This document shows positions 21,493 to 31,775 of a DNA stretch of 64,000 bases, one piece after another; position 1 is the stretch's first letter, and every line of letters starts with the position of its first letter. Below the pieces are notes generated by a model. The model ran no database searches, had not been told where the DNA came from, and saw nothing but the letters and a program-made list of their open reading frames with translations. Made by a program: the position numbers and the translations under genes. Origin of the DNA: G047528285 sp047528285 (GTDB lineage: Bacteria > Pseudomonadota > Gammaproteobacteria > Enterobacterales > Enterobacteriaceae); assembly GCA_047528285.1 (NCBI GenBank), contig CP180022.1, positions 310,001 through 374,000 on the forward strand, written 5' to 3'.

Positions 21493-23482
21493 GCTTATTT
21501 GAAAATTGTATTTTTGTGCATTGGACTATATAAATCACTTTACAGCACTTCAACACCTAACCCTGTTTCCGTGAATTACTTACGATTCCGTCATTTTTCT
21601 TATGAATACTTTTTAAAATCGGAATAAAGAACACAGCTTCAGCTCGGTAAATTAAAATTTTTCACTATAATATTTCTTTGCTAATAGTTATTTTCTATCA
21701 TCATTGTAAATTGTACATTTTATATTTTTTTTAAATTAACTTGATCGAACCATCCTATACGGATATCTATAAAACATAACATTACCGCTATGAGACTGTT
21801 TATGGACACGAATCAACCTGAATGATGTTGATTTTTCGTTACCGTTAAAACAGATATACAAAAACACAACCATGTAGGGAATTCTTAAAAAATAAATATT
21901 AAATTAACCAAAAGACTCTTTACTATTATGCTCAAAAACAATATTAGTGATTTCGAACTCATCAAAAAATATTTTTTCACTATATTTGCATCTGGATTGG
22001 TCGTAACATGAGTAAAATAAAAAACAATTTAATCGCTATTTATATTAAAAATTTCATTACAACTTAACTTTATTAAATAAATCAAAATTCTAAGTGATAA
22101 TTAGATCAGATCACTACAGTCGTTGCACCATTGAATTTCCAGGATAAAAAAGTTTAAAATTACTTATAGCCTGTTGATAACAAACTTCTCAAGAACAGGA
22201 TTTTCTGACACAGTCTGGTTTAAATAAATCAGGCTATTGCAATATGGAACATAACCCGTCGCTTATGAAATATCATCGCCGGACTGTTTAAGTATACAAA
22301 TACAGACTATTAAAAATTCTGATAATGGGATTGGTGTTTAGCTTTTTTTCTAAAAACCCTAGAAGGCCATATTAATTTTTTTAAACTGATAAAAACGACA
22401 GAACGTTATCTAGACTCTCTTCTCTGATTAGTAAGCGAGCAAAAATAGCAAATATTACCATAAAACCGAAAACATGTGATGCAATGATCCATTGGGCCAT
22501 TATGATAACACCAACCTAACAGCTCTTTTATGGAAACCATGAACAGTTTCGGCGAGAAATAGGCGGGGATTGTTGGGGAACAACAAAATACATAATTTTG
22601 TTTAGATCGTCACCTAGCAACAGATAGACTCAATGCATGAAATTATCTTTGGGAAATTGATCGCTTAGCCAAACCCCACTGCCGCAAAGATTTTTCCGGT
22701 TTTTATAAACTAGACACTGAAAATTAGGAGATCTCGACTAATAAATCTTTATCATACAATATTAGTGTGCTCGGCTCTTCCAAGGAAGAGATAATTTAGT
22801 TGCTGATATTGTCATAATACAATCTGATATTGATCAGATCGATGACATAATAATAAACATTTCATTGCACATCAAAATCTAATCGATAGTTCTGATACAC
22901 GAAAAAACAGATTATCTACTAACTCTCAGTGGCAAATGATTATATTCCTGTTTAAAATATTTATTGATGGTTATTTAAATTTACGTAACTATGATGCACA
23001 AATCAGTAAAGCAATGGACTAAGCACTTCATCGGACTAAATCATTTTCGCATCACGTAATAATTACCAACCAGAGGCTTTATGCATTCATCACCAATTCT
23101 GATTTATTCATTAAAGCGCCTACGCACACCATTTCTTATATAATCTTTTAAGAACCTATTATCAAGAAAGAACCCGAATATTTTATTTCCGTTCTTTTAA
23201 AAAAGGATGCCGGCGAGCGCGTCTCCACGCTTCTATCAAAATCATTTCTAGTTAAACTAATATCAAATCTCATTTCATCAACTTAGAACATCATTTAATC
23301 GGTTAACGCGCTAACTCAAAATAACGAGTGCATCCGCAGCATCCGCCAACTGCTAGCCCCTATACATCCGCCATGCATAACTTTTTTATCTTTATGATCC
23401 GAGTAAGCTTGCTGTTAAAGACTGAATCGCGTAAAATTATCTGCCGTTACTCGGCCAACTATAATTCAATATTCTGGAAATT
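21493..23482. other. decayed region between nadR and rnb
   Basis: No intact gene. One coding-like minus-strand stretch at 22381-22515 reads VGVIIMAQWIIASHVFGFMV then IFARLLIREESLDNVL, a membrane-helix tail of an unrecognised dead protein. Slightly GC-richer patches near 22200-22700 and 23180-23350 suggest other remnants. I find no trace of the ettA expected next to nadR in E. coli. Confidence 0.4.
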
Positions 23483-25417
23483 ATGTTTCAAGATAATCTG
23501 CTACTTGCACAACTAAAAGAACAACTTCATTCTCAAATACCACGTATTAAAGGCGTGGTAAAAGGAACAGATAAAGGATTCGGCTTCCTGGAAGTTAATG
23601 CTCAAAAAAGTTATTTTATTCCACCATCTTTCATGAAGAAAGTAATGCATGGAGATAAAATTACTGCCGTAGCACGCACGGAAAAATCCAGAGAAATCGC
23701 GGAACCTGAAAAACTTATTCAGCCGTTTCTAACGCGTTTCGTAGGTCGAGTACAAGTTAAAGACGACCGTATCACTATCGTGCCTGATCATCCGCTCATC
23801 AAAGATGTTATTCCAACTCCTCCGCCGAAAATCGGGGAGCCGGTGTTTCAAACCGGTGACTGGACAATCGCAGAAATGCGACAACACCCGCTGAATGGTG
23901 ATAGCCATTTTTATGCGGAAATCACCTCTCTTGTCACCACAGCCGACAACCATTTTGCCCCATGGTGGGTAACCCTCGCTCGCTATAATCTTGAGCGCTT
24001 TGCGCCAAAAATGCTGGAGGAAGTTACTCTGCAAGAAGACAGGGCAACGCGCTATGATCTTACCGCTCTTGATTTCATCACCATCGATAGCGCCAGTACC
24101 GAAGATATGGATGACGCTGTTCATCTGGCTAATGCGCCGAATGGGGCCTGGGTCATGACCATCGCCATCGCAGATCCGACCGCCTTGGTACCTGCAGATA
24201 GCCCACTAGATCGTATCGCTCGTGATCGCGCCTTTACCAATTACCTTCCCGGTTTCAATATTCCTATGCTACCCAGAAAATTATCTGATAATCTATGTTC
24301 TTTACGCGCTCATGAACGGCGCCCTGCGCTGGTATGCCGCGTAATAGTAAATCAGGACGGGACTCTTTCTGACGACGCACACTTCTTTATTGCTTGGGTA
24401 AAATCTAAGGCTAAACTAACTTATGACAATGTTTCTGACTGGCTAGAAAACGCCAATACATGGCAGCCAGAAAATGATGCCATCGCCCATCAAATCCGCT
24501 TACTGCATGATGTTTGTCAGGTACGACGCGCCTGGCGTCAACATCATGCCATTGTATTCAAAGATTACCCAGATTATCGCTTCGTGATCGATGAAATAGG
24601 CAATGTGAACGATATTATCTTCGAACCACGACGCAGCGCTAACCGCATGATTGAGGAGGCTATGATTGCCGCTAACGTCTGCGCTGCCCGCATATTACGT
24701 AAGGGCCTAGGCTATGGACTATTCAATGTACACTATGGTTTCGATCCACTGCTGATAGATCAGGCGAGTGCTGTTCTACGTAATCAGGATATAGATATCG
24801 AACCTACTGAACTCTTGACGCTAAAAGGTTTTTGCACTTTGCGACGACGGTTAGATATCCTCCCAAACACTTATCTTGATAATCGCATCCGACGTTTTCA
24901 GACCGGCTCCAACATAAGTATCGTGCCGGGACCTCATTTTGGGCTAGGCCTGGATGTTTACGCGACCTGGACATCACCTATTCGTAAATACGGTGATATG
25001 CTCAATCATCGTTTGCTAAAGGCATTGATTGGAATCGGAAAAGCTGAGCGGCCAAGTGAGGAAATAACGCTACACCTTACCGAACGCCGACGACAAAACC
25101 GCATGGCAAACCGAGAGGTAAGAGAGTGGCTCTATGCCCGTCATTTGCAGCCGAAAGCTGGTAGCAATAGTCGTTTCTTAGCGGAAATAATCGATATATC
25201 ACGGGGCGGTATTCGAGTTCGTTTATTGGATAATGGCGCGATAGCCTTCATTCCTGCGCCATTCATTCACGGCGTGCGCGATGAGCTTGTTTGTAACCAA
25301 GATACCGGAATCGTACAGATAAAGGGGAAGGAATGGTACCGTCAGGGTGATACTATTGATGTAAGCATCGTCGAAGTACGAATGAATAACCGGACGGTTA
25401 TCGCTCGCCAGATTTGA
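23483..25417 (+). CDS. rnb: exoribonuclease II (RNase II)
   Basis: Processive 3'-5' exoribonuclease that degrades single-stranded mRNA to short oligomers. It is 644 residues long, the same as E. coli. Order: cold-shock domains (about 1-170, starting MFQDNLLLAQLK), the RNB catalytic domain (about 190-530) and a C-terminal S1 domain. The metal-binding aspartates are in IDSASTEDMDD (Asp202, 208, 210 and 211), and the catalytic arginine is in TWTSPIRKYGDM. The ribosome site is poor. The 62-residue frame that overlaps the start from 23328 is spurious. Together with RNases E and T it shows that a full RNA-decay machine is kept. It stands without operon partners. Confidence 0.97.
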   Translation: MFQDNLLLAQLKEQLHSQIPRIKGVVKGTDKGFGFLEVNAQKSYFIPPSFMKKVMHGDKITAVARTEKSREIAEPEKLIQPFLTRFVGRVQVKDDRITIVPDHPLIKDVIPTPPPKIGEPVFQTGDWTIAEMRQHPLNGDSHFYAEITSLVTTADNHFAPWWVTLARYNLERFAPKMLEEVTLQEDRATRYDLTALDFITIDSASTEDMDDAVHLANAPNGAWVMTIAIADPTALVPADSPLDRIARDRAFTNYLPGFNIPMLPRKLSDNLCSLRAHERRPALVCRVIVNQDGTLSDDAHFFIAWVKSKAKLTYDNVSDWLENANTWQPENDAIAHQIRLLHDVCQVRRAWRQHHAIVFKDYPDYRFVIDEIGNVNDIIFEPRRSANRMIEEAMIAANVCAARILRKGLGYGLFNVHYGFDPLLIDQASAVLRNQDIDIEPTELLTLKGFCTLRRRLDILPNTYLDNRIRRFQTGSNISIVPGPHFGLGLDVYATWTSPIRKYGDMLNHRLLKALIGIGKAERPSEEITLHLTERRRQNRMANREVREWLYARHLQPKAGSNSRFLAEIIDISRGGIRVRLLDNGAIAFIPAPFIHGVRDELVCNQDTGIVQIKGKEWYRQGDTIDVSIVEVRMNNRTVIARQI

Positions 25418-25701
25418 ATTAGCACGCCCAATCTTTATATATTTATTTTTCTTTTAAACTCCGCATCCATTTTTTGTTCAGTGAGTGTTATAATCGAAAA
25501 CTTTTCTGAAAAAGCCTTACCTTCTTTGTATCCTGTCTTCTCTGCAGCCATGCATCACCCGGATGACGTAAGAGAGATTTTACATATATATATCCGGGCC
25601 AGGATTTATTTTTTTTAGTGAAGAGAATAATAAAAAATAACAGAAAGCCCTGATTCAAGTCGAAAGCAGATCAATCATCTGTCTATTTCCAAACGAAAAA
25701 C

Positions 25702-25733
25702 ATAAAATCTGCATTATTAAATGCAGATTTTAT
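25702..25733. terminator. bidirectional terminator-like palindrome
   Basis: A perfect 14 bp inverted repeat, ATAAAATCTGCATT / AATGCAGATTTTAT with a 4-base ATTA loop. It has an A-tract on one side and a T-tract on the other, the form of a terminator working in both directions. It lies about 280 bp after rnb, and just past the 3' end of the dead mepH on the other strand, so it may once have served both. Confidence 0.55.
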
Positions 25734-25749
25734 TTATTCATAATTAACT

Positions 25750-26025
25750 CTATTTTTTTATTTTAAAAATAAAAGAATTTATAATGGATAAATTAAAGTT
25801 TCTTAAAATATAGTGTTTGAATGTTTTCTGCGCTAACACCTGGATTCTTGACAGAAATAGTTGTTTGATATAAACCCGATAATCACTTTGATAAATTGAC
25901 GTAGAAGTATTTTCTAATATCACCCTGGATCGCAAAAATGACGATGCACCTAAAATTAATTTATAAAAAATGTGAATAGAATTCAGATTAAAAAAGTTTT
26001 CGTGCAACAATTTCCATAGAATCAC
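25750..26025 (-). pseudogene. mepH: probable dead mepH (NlpC/P60 murein endopeptidase)
   Basis: An open minus-strand frame of 91 codons without a ribosome site. Parts resemble the C-terminal half of MepH (YdhO): HIFYKLILGASSFLRS against HVGVYVGNGKFIQSP, and TSIYQSDYRVYI against TSLSEDYWQRHYV. The catalytic Cys/His region is not present. In E. coli mepH sits next to and divergent from grxD, which is the position and orientation seen here. The similarity is weak and depends on synteny, so this is a tentative call; a random open frame is the alternative. Confidence 0.35.
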
Positions 26026-26238
26026 TCTAAACTAATAGCCTAACAGGCATCAACATAAATTATAAGTATAGCACTTCAATCACAATGACTAGTCATCGCT
26101 AGCCTAATTAAAACCCGCTGGCACCATTAACATAAAAAGCATTTAGGTATTTCCTTACAAATTCGTTAGAATGGCAAACCACGTTAAACCAGATACATAG
26201 TAAATAAAAAATAATCTATAGATTAAGGAACCGAGATA

Positions 26239-26589
26239 ATGACTATGATTTTAAAAAAAATTCAACAACAAATTACCGAAAACCCAATTCTCTTGTACAT
26301 GAAAGGTTCACCAAAATTACCTCTCTGCGGGTTTTCAGCCAAAGCGGTAGAGACACTTTCCGCCTGTGGCGAACCTTTTGCCTATATTGATGTGATAACT
26401 AATCTGGATATTCGTGCCAATTTACCAAAATTTGCCAATTGGCCTACTTTTCCGCAGCTATGGATAAATGGTGAGCTGATCGGTGGCTGCGATATTATTA
26501 TTGATATGTACCAGCACGGAGAACTACAGAAATTAATTCAAGAAATTGCTATTAAATATAATTTACAAACTAATAAGGTACCGCAATAA
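26239..26589 (+). CDS. grxD: monothiol glutaredoxin 4 (GrxD)
   Basis: Monothiol glutaredoxin that binds and passes on [2Fe-2S] clusters with glutathione, often with a BolA partner. It has 116 residues against 115 in E. coli. The active site CGFS is at 30-33, preceded by LLYMKGSPKLPL. The thioredoxin-fold cis-Pro region WPTFPQLW and the glutathione-binding GGCDI are intact. AAGGAA and GAG ribosome sites lie upstream of the ATG. It converges with rnt, 78 bp away. In E. coli lhr (a 4.6 kb helicase gene) lies between them and has been cleanly removed here. Confidence 0.96.
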   Translation: MTMILKKIQQQITENPILLYMKGSPKLPLCGFSAKAVETLSACGEPFAYIDVITNLDIRANLPKFANWPTFPQLWINGELIGGCDIIIDMYQHGELQKLIQEIAIKYNLQTNKVPQ

Positions 26590-26667
26590 ACCCGTGCCGT
26601 CTCCCTCATACGCATCAATTACCTAATTCAAACACGTTTTATGATTCATCAGTCGATATAAAGCACA

Positions 26668-27360
26668 TTAAATGTAATCATGAACAGCTGACGTGGCCTC
26701 TTTTTCGTAATCCCGCTGCGCGGGCATGACAAGCGGCGGCCAACCGCCGAGATGTTTCCAGCGATTCACTAATTTACAAAACAGCGCAGCGGTACGTTCC
26801 GTGTCATACCGTGCCGAATGCGCTTCGCCGCTTTTAAAAAGGATGCCGGCGGCAGCACAGGCTTTGGCTAGTACTGTCTGGCCAAGCACCAATCCGCTCA
26901 GCGCTGCTGTATCAAAGGTAGCAAAAGGATGAAATGGATTGCGTTTTAAACCAGCGCGACTGGCGGCAGCCATTAAAAATCCATGATCAAAAGCAGCATT
27001 ATGGGCAACGATAATGGCTCGATTACAATCGTGATCTGTAATTCCTTTACGCACCATTTTGAATATTTTGTGCAAGGATTCATATTCTGTAACTGCACCG
27101 CGCAGAGGATTGTTGGGATCGATACCGTTAAAAGATAATGCTTCAGGTTGCAATAGCGCACCTGGGAATGGTTCAACCTGGAAATGGAGGATCTCGTCAA
27201 CATGTAGCCATCCTTCGTTATTCATTTTCAGGGTTGCAGCAGCAATTTCCAGCAAAGCATCGGTCCCTGAATTAAATCCTGCAGTTTCTACATCAATAAC
27301 AACCGGATAGAAGCCGCGAAAACGGGCACGAAGGGTGTTTACATCGTTTATTTCAACCAT
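26668..27360 (-). CDS. rnt: ribonuclease T
   Basis: DEDDh 3'-5' exoribonuclease that trims the 3' ends of tRNAs, 5S and 23S rRNA. It is 230 residues, with a C-terminus about 15 longer than E. coli. The catalytic set is complete: Asp23 and Glu25 (IDVETAGF), Asp125 (HNAAFDHGF), His181 and Asp186 (HSARYDTERT). The nucleic-acid-binding RFRGFYPVV at the N-terminus is conserved. A downstream AT-rich change probably removed the ancestral stop. Gene order rnt / grxD is conserved with lhr deleted. Identification is secure. Confidence 0.96.
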   Translation of the reverse strand: MVEINDVNTLRARFRGFYPVVIDVETAGFNSGTDALLEIAAATLKMNNEGWLHVDEILHFQVEPFPGALLQPEALSFNGIDPNNPLRGAVTEYESLHKIFKMVRKGITDHDCNRAIIVAHNAAFDHGFLMAAASRAGLKRNPFHPFATFDTAALSGLVLGQTVLAKACAAAGILFKSGEAHSARYDTERTAALFCKLVNRWKHLGGWPPLVMPAQRDYEKEATSAVHDYI

Positions 27361-27944
27361 ACTCGTTCTTATATTAAGCGAATTCAGACGCCATTATGGC
27401 AACTTTTACATATCTTGCATACTTAATTTATCTACCTACTCCCTAATTGTGGAGTGTAGGTATATCTACATATTTATCGTGATATCTATGATTACTTTAC
27501 AGCATGATTTCGACTACTCCATCGAAAGAATTATTGCCCACTATATCCATCCGATACAAGATTCTGGTTAGGTAAAATATAACCCCTCTAGAATCTATCC
27601 TCTGCTGACTTAGATAAAAAAATACCTAGACAATGCACACCAGAAATAAACACTTTTCTATACCTCATCCTAGATGAGGTTAAAGATATTTAATTTACAT
27701 TAATCATGTTTTCTATAGAAAACACATTTTAAAATCAATTCTACATCGAAAAATGTCTTGTTACAACGTTTACTAGCGTGATAAAAATTATAACACCATT
27801 TATTGCCATATTGTTATAACTAAACGAGAGGTCAAATACAATGTTGAAGTAAAATTCATTGAATTATCTTCTTACTTTAAGCAAACATATACCTCTCAAT
27901 TACACCATTTTTATAAATTGTCCATTTGAAAGCAAACCAACCGG
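27361..27944. other. decayed intergenic region
   Basis: No gene seen. The frame at 27335-27571 (+) overlaps the start of rnt and is not protein-like. A small perfect hairpin, ACCTCATC / GATGAGGT, lies at 27662-27680. No trace of gloA, the E. coli neighbour of rnt, is recognised. Confidence 0.4.
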
Positions 27945-27974
27945 TTGATACTTATTTTTATATCCAGATAGAAT
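27945..27974 (+). promoter_or_regulatory. predicted promoter of tRNA-Arg(CCU)
   Basis: TTGATA (27945-27950) and TAGAAT (27969-27974) are spaced by 18 bases. A start near 27981 would give a leader of about 24 bases before the tRNA. Confidence 0.5.
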
Positions 27975-28004
27975 ACGCTATGATTGCCCTTGGCAACTTA
28001 TCGT

Positions 28005-28080
28005 GTCTCTGTAGTTAAAACGGATATAACAAGCCCCTCCTAAGGGCTAATTACAGGTTCAACTCCTGTCAGAGACACCA
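28005..28080 (+). tRNA. tRNA-Arg (anticodon CCU)
   Basis: A 76-base cloverleaf: acceptor GTCTCTG / CAGAGAC, discriminator A and encoded CCA. The anticodon loop CTCCTAA sits on a GCCC/GGGC-type stem, and the T arm carries GGTTCAA. It is closely similar to E. coli argW. It reads the rare AGG codon, which an AT-biased genome uses more. It stands alone between deserts. Confidence 0.95.
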
Positions 28081-29996
28081 ATTTATCATCTGCAATCTCT
28101 ATCAAAATCTTCTGATCCATTTCAAATTAAAAAATTAAGATATTCCTTACATCTCTAACATAATATCTTTATACTTATATCTCGATGCTATACAAATATT
28201 TTATTGTGCTTTATTTAACCTATAAATCGGGAAGATTAATGCTACATCAACCATTAGATATCCGACATTAATTAAACAAAAATCGTACATGGCTAGTCTT
28301 TAGCTTTATTGATAAAAGATCTACCAAATACATAGCAATCAATCTTACGGTAATACTCAACCCGTATAAATTTTATCAAAAATGAATGGATGAGTATTTT
28401 AAAGTTTTATAAATAAATTATTACATTTTTATATCAATAAATTACGTTTAAACACTCACTTGTATAACTTTATTATTCATAATCGTGTTTATTGATAATT
28501 CGTACCTACCACGCAACAAGCAGATCCTCAATAATATTTCGTTAAATAAATGAAAATCGCTGAAATATGCTTTTCATATCAAGAAAATTGATACACGATG
28601 CAGAAAGCTGTTATACAGCATTCCTAGCAAGATAATCTCCCGCGTGAACGCTTTTAAAAGTAACCAAAACCATGATAAAACTTTACCGACATCTACACAT
28701 CATAGATAGTGTGTAAAAACTCAGAAAAACGCCTAAAAGTATTTTTAACCGGAATATCATCGATATTAAGCTACTAAGACATGGAGTTGAAAACTTTATT
28801 ATTCCTTGGACGGGATTCCACACTTAGATGATGATTTTCAAAAACATGATTACGTTAATAATATCGGTCTTGGCAAGATTGGTATACTAATTCATAGTAG
28901 GGATATAATAGCTTTATTTTTCTTATCAGAAGCATCATATTCATGATGTGTATCGTATGCAAGCTTAGTCGAAGTTTTTCTAATTTTTTAATTACTCTAG
29001 TTTATCAAACTCAGAAAAATCTGTGTGTTAGTGCAAACTTAAGCGATCAATATCTACAAATAATTTAATGTATTAAGCAGCTATCTATTACCATATGGTG
29101 GTTTACGCTACACTCTATCTTGTTATAGATATCTCTATAAAAACTTTCAGACAAACTTTCCATTGTCTTAATCCAAAACCGGGGCGGGAGCTAATGGTAT
29201 CATCAATAACCTCAGGAAAAATATCCCCGCATATTGATATTTTTATGCTGATATAAACTCTATTTTCTTTTTAAATAATTAGTAAAGAGTCTCTGGATAA
29301 GGAAATTACACTTCCATCAATTTTTAAAACAAGCAATCAAGAAAGCTTTTCTCCGAAAATAAGAAGGTTAAACACAATATTTTATCATCAATGACTATCT
29401 GTAATAAATATATTTACATAGTGAATATTCAGATAGGAAGTTTTGGAGAAGATTTTCGTGTCTAAATAGCACAATCGCTAGCCCTAATTTATCTTCACGT
29501 ATCTTAAAAAGAAGACTCGCGATCCAAGAATCCTTTCTTGTTAGAAACGTATCAATTATTTTAGACTGCTACTTTAATATCGAAACCAGCTATTTAACAA
29601 AAATACTATTAATAACACAAAAAAGTTTTATATACACTAATCAAATGTAACGCTTGATACCTATATTATGCTTGTGATCACATAAAAGCACATGATCTAT
29701 AAATCGTGTTATGAAAAAATACACAAATACTAGAGCGTTTGTTTATAAAATCTTCTTAGCCTTAACAAAAACATTTTTTAAAAAAAACATATTAAAAAGA
29801 TAGAGTAACACAACATGACTTTAAATTCCTATATTAAACATCCTTCTCATTACACTATTTTCTATTAAAAATAAATAAAATACATAAAAACATAAGTACT
29901 AAAAATAATATAATATCTTAAGATCAATAAATCTAAGTCATAATAGAAGTTAAATATCAATAGTTTTTTACAACGTAATATTATGCATATCAATTT
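28081..29996. other. gene desert, 1.9 kb
   Basis: No gene or remnant is recognised downstream of minE. A slightly GC-richer patch near 29170-29230 may be a trace of a lost gene. Confidence 0.45.
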
Positions 29997-30266
29997 TTAT
30001 TTAATAATTTCTTCTGTTTCCTGCAACGTTATGTTAAGTTCCAAAATAGAAATGTCTCCATCTTTTTTTTCCAATTGAACCGACAGCATTTCTGGATCAA
30101 CTTGCACATATTTACTGATGACATCAAGCAGGTCACGTTTCAAGTAAGATAAATAATGCGGCTCGTTATCACTTCTGCGCCGCTCGGCAACAATTATCTG
30201 CAGCCGCTCCTTAGCTATATTAGCTGTTGTTTTTTTACGAGAAAGAAAAAAGTCAAGTAATGCCAT
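29997..30266 (-). CDS. minE: cell division topological specificity factor MinE
   Basis: Stimulates the MinD ATPase and confines MinCD inhibition to the cell poles, so the FtsZ ring forms at mid-cell. It has 89 residues (88 in E. coli). The N-terminal membrane-binding and anti-MinCD part MALLDFFLSRKKTTANIAK is almost unchanged, then comes RLQIIVAERRR. The dimer domain EKKDGDISILELNITL follows. It is separated from minD by 3 bases and is probably translationally coupled, with a GGGGGG site overlapping the minD end. The full Min set is kept. Confidence 0.97.
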   Translation of the reverse strand: MALLDFFLSRKKTTANIAKERLQIIVAERRRSDNEPHYLSYLKRDLLDVISKYVQVDPEMLSVQLEKKDGDISILELNITLQETEEIIK

Positions 30267-30269
30267 GGT

Positions 30270-31082
30270 TTACCCCCCAAAGAGGCGTTTTAAAAATCCC
30301 TTCTTCTCTTCTTCGATAAAGCGGAAAGGACGATTTTCTCCTAACAGGCGATCAACCATGTCTGAATAAGCCTGGCCAGCATCAGACTCCTCATCAAGAA
30401 TTACCGGCTCACCTTGGTTAGATGCCCGCAATACCAATTGATCCTCGGGAATCACACCCACCAAAGGAATTCGCAAAATTTCGATTACATTTTCTATACT
30501 AAGCATTTCACCTCGGCTAACGCGTCCTGGATTATAGCGAGTCAACAATAGATGCTCTTTGATCGGATCTTGACCATTTTCAGCACGGCGTGATTTAGAC
30601 GATAGGATACCTAAAATTCGGTCGGAATCACGTACTGACGAAACCTCTGGGTTGGTGGTAATGATAGCTTCATCAGCAAAATACAACGCCATTAAAGCCC
30701 CTGTTTCAATTCCAGCTGGAGAATCACAGATAACAAAATCGCATTGCATCGTACTTAAATCATTTAACACTCGTTCCACGCCTTCGCGTGTTAGGGCATC
30801 TTTATCCCTTGTTTGGGACGCAGGCAGGATATAAAGATTTTCTGTCCGTTTATCTTTAATCAGAGCCTGATTTAATGTTGCCTCGCCCTGGATAACATTG
30901 ACAAAGTCATATACCACCCGACGCTCACAGCCCATGATTAAATCAAGATTCCTAAGTCCGATATCGAAATCTATAACTACGATTTTCTTTCCTTTTCTGG
31001 CTAAACCGGTTGCAATGGCTGCACTCGAAGTGGTTTTTCCAACACCCCCTTTACCAGAAGTAACAACTATAATGCGTGCCAT
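30270..31082 (-). CDS. minD: septum site-determining ATPase MinD
   Basis: Membrane-associated ATPase that recruits MinC and oscillates with MinE. I start it at 31082 (MARIIVVTSGKGGVGKTT), giving 270 residues as in E. coli, with an AGGA site before it. An ATG 6 codons upstream has no homology support. The deviant Walker A GKGGVGKTT (10-18) has both lysines, and CDSPAGIE is Walker B-like. The C-terminal amphipathic membrane helix KKGFLKRLFGG is intact. It is the second gene of minC-minD-minE. Confidence 0.97.
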   Translation of the reverse strand: MARIIVVTSGKGGVGKTTSSAAIATGLARKGKKIVVIDFDIGLRNLDLIMGCERRVVYDFVNVIQGEATLNQALIKDKRTENLYILPASQTRDKDALTREGVERVLNDLSTMQCDFVICDSPAGIETGALMALYFADEAIITTNPEVSSVRDSDRILGILSSKSRRAENGQDPIKEHLLLTRYNPGRVSRGEMLSIENVIEILRIPLVGVIPEDQLVLRASNQGEPVILDEESDAGQAYSDMVDRLLGENRPFRFIEEEKKGFLKRLFGG

Positions 31083-31103
31083 AAATGGATTCCTGCTCAA
31101 GGG

Positions 31104-31775
31104 CTAAATTAAAGAATGAATGGTAAGCGTGCTATCCTGCAGACTTAACCGCGCGGCATTGCCTAAAAACTCGCGGGGAATTTGATCACTTAACCAATAC
31201 TCCCCAGCAATGGATACAAGTTCAGGGAACATATGGGTACAGAATATCTGGCACTCTCCAGAACCAGACGCACCAGCCAACGCACGCCCCCGCATCGTGC
31301 CATAAATATGTATATTACCATCAGCAATAAGCTCAGCACCGGCACTCACACTGCTAATGACAATCAAATCGCTATTGCAAGCATAGATTGTTTGCCCAGA
31401 GCGTACTGGCATATTAATAATTCGTGTTTTGATTGACGATATCGCCTGCGCGATGCTATAATTTGGCGCTTTGCCTTCTGTCAGTATCGGAATACCGCTA
31501 CGAATGATTTCCTGTTTCAGTTGATTATCTTTACATCCACTAACTCCAACTACATGCAACTTGGTGGCCCGCATCGCCTGCGATATGGACTCCCAGGAGG
31601 TATTTCGCCTAAGATCTGCAACGTTAATGACAACCGGTGCATCTTGCAAAAATCCTGCTGCTTGTGTAATTTTTTCTTCTATCGCCAACCGTATTTCCTC
31701 TGGCCTTGCATCATGTATATGAATTACCGATAAAGTAAAATTACTTCCTTTCAACTCAATTGGCGTTTTCGACAT
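31104..31775 (-). CDS. minC: septum site-determining inhibitor MinC
   Basis: Inhibits FtsZ polymerisation at the poles when activated by MinD. It is 223 residues against 231 in E. coli. The N-terminal FtsZ-binding domain runs from SKTPIELKGSNFTLSV to about 100. The C-terminal beta-helix (about 118-223) carries SAGAELIADGNIHIYG and the MinD-binding RGRALAGASG. The shortfall is almost all in the Pro/Ala-rich linker, which has shrunk to APNYSIAQAISS. An AGGA site precedes the ATG. First gene of the min operon, 21 bases from minD. Confidence 0.97.
   Translation of the reverse strand: MSKTPIELKGSNFTLSVIHIHDARPEEIRLAIEEKITQAAGFLQDAPVVINVADLRRNTSWESISQAMRATKLHVVGVSGCKDNQLKQEIIRSGIPILTEGKAPNYSIAQAISSIKTRIINMPVRSGQTIYACNSDLIVISSVSAGAELIADGNIHIYGTMRGRALAGASGSGECQIFCTHMFPELVSIAGEYWLSDQIPREFLGNAARLSLQDSTLTIHSLI

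Noticed and set aside
23195..23215. Similarity of CTTTTAAAAAAGGATGCCGG to part of rnt (near 26830), a possible repeat
   Set aside because: The match covers only about 20 bases, has an extra base, and the rnt copy is ordinary coding sequence; probably chance.
23328..23516. Plus-strand frame overlapping the start of rnb
   Set aside because: Out of frame with rnb and without homology; only an accidental open frame.
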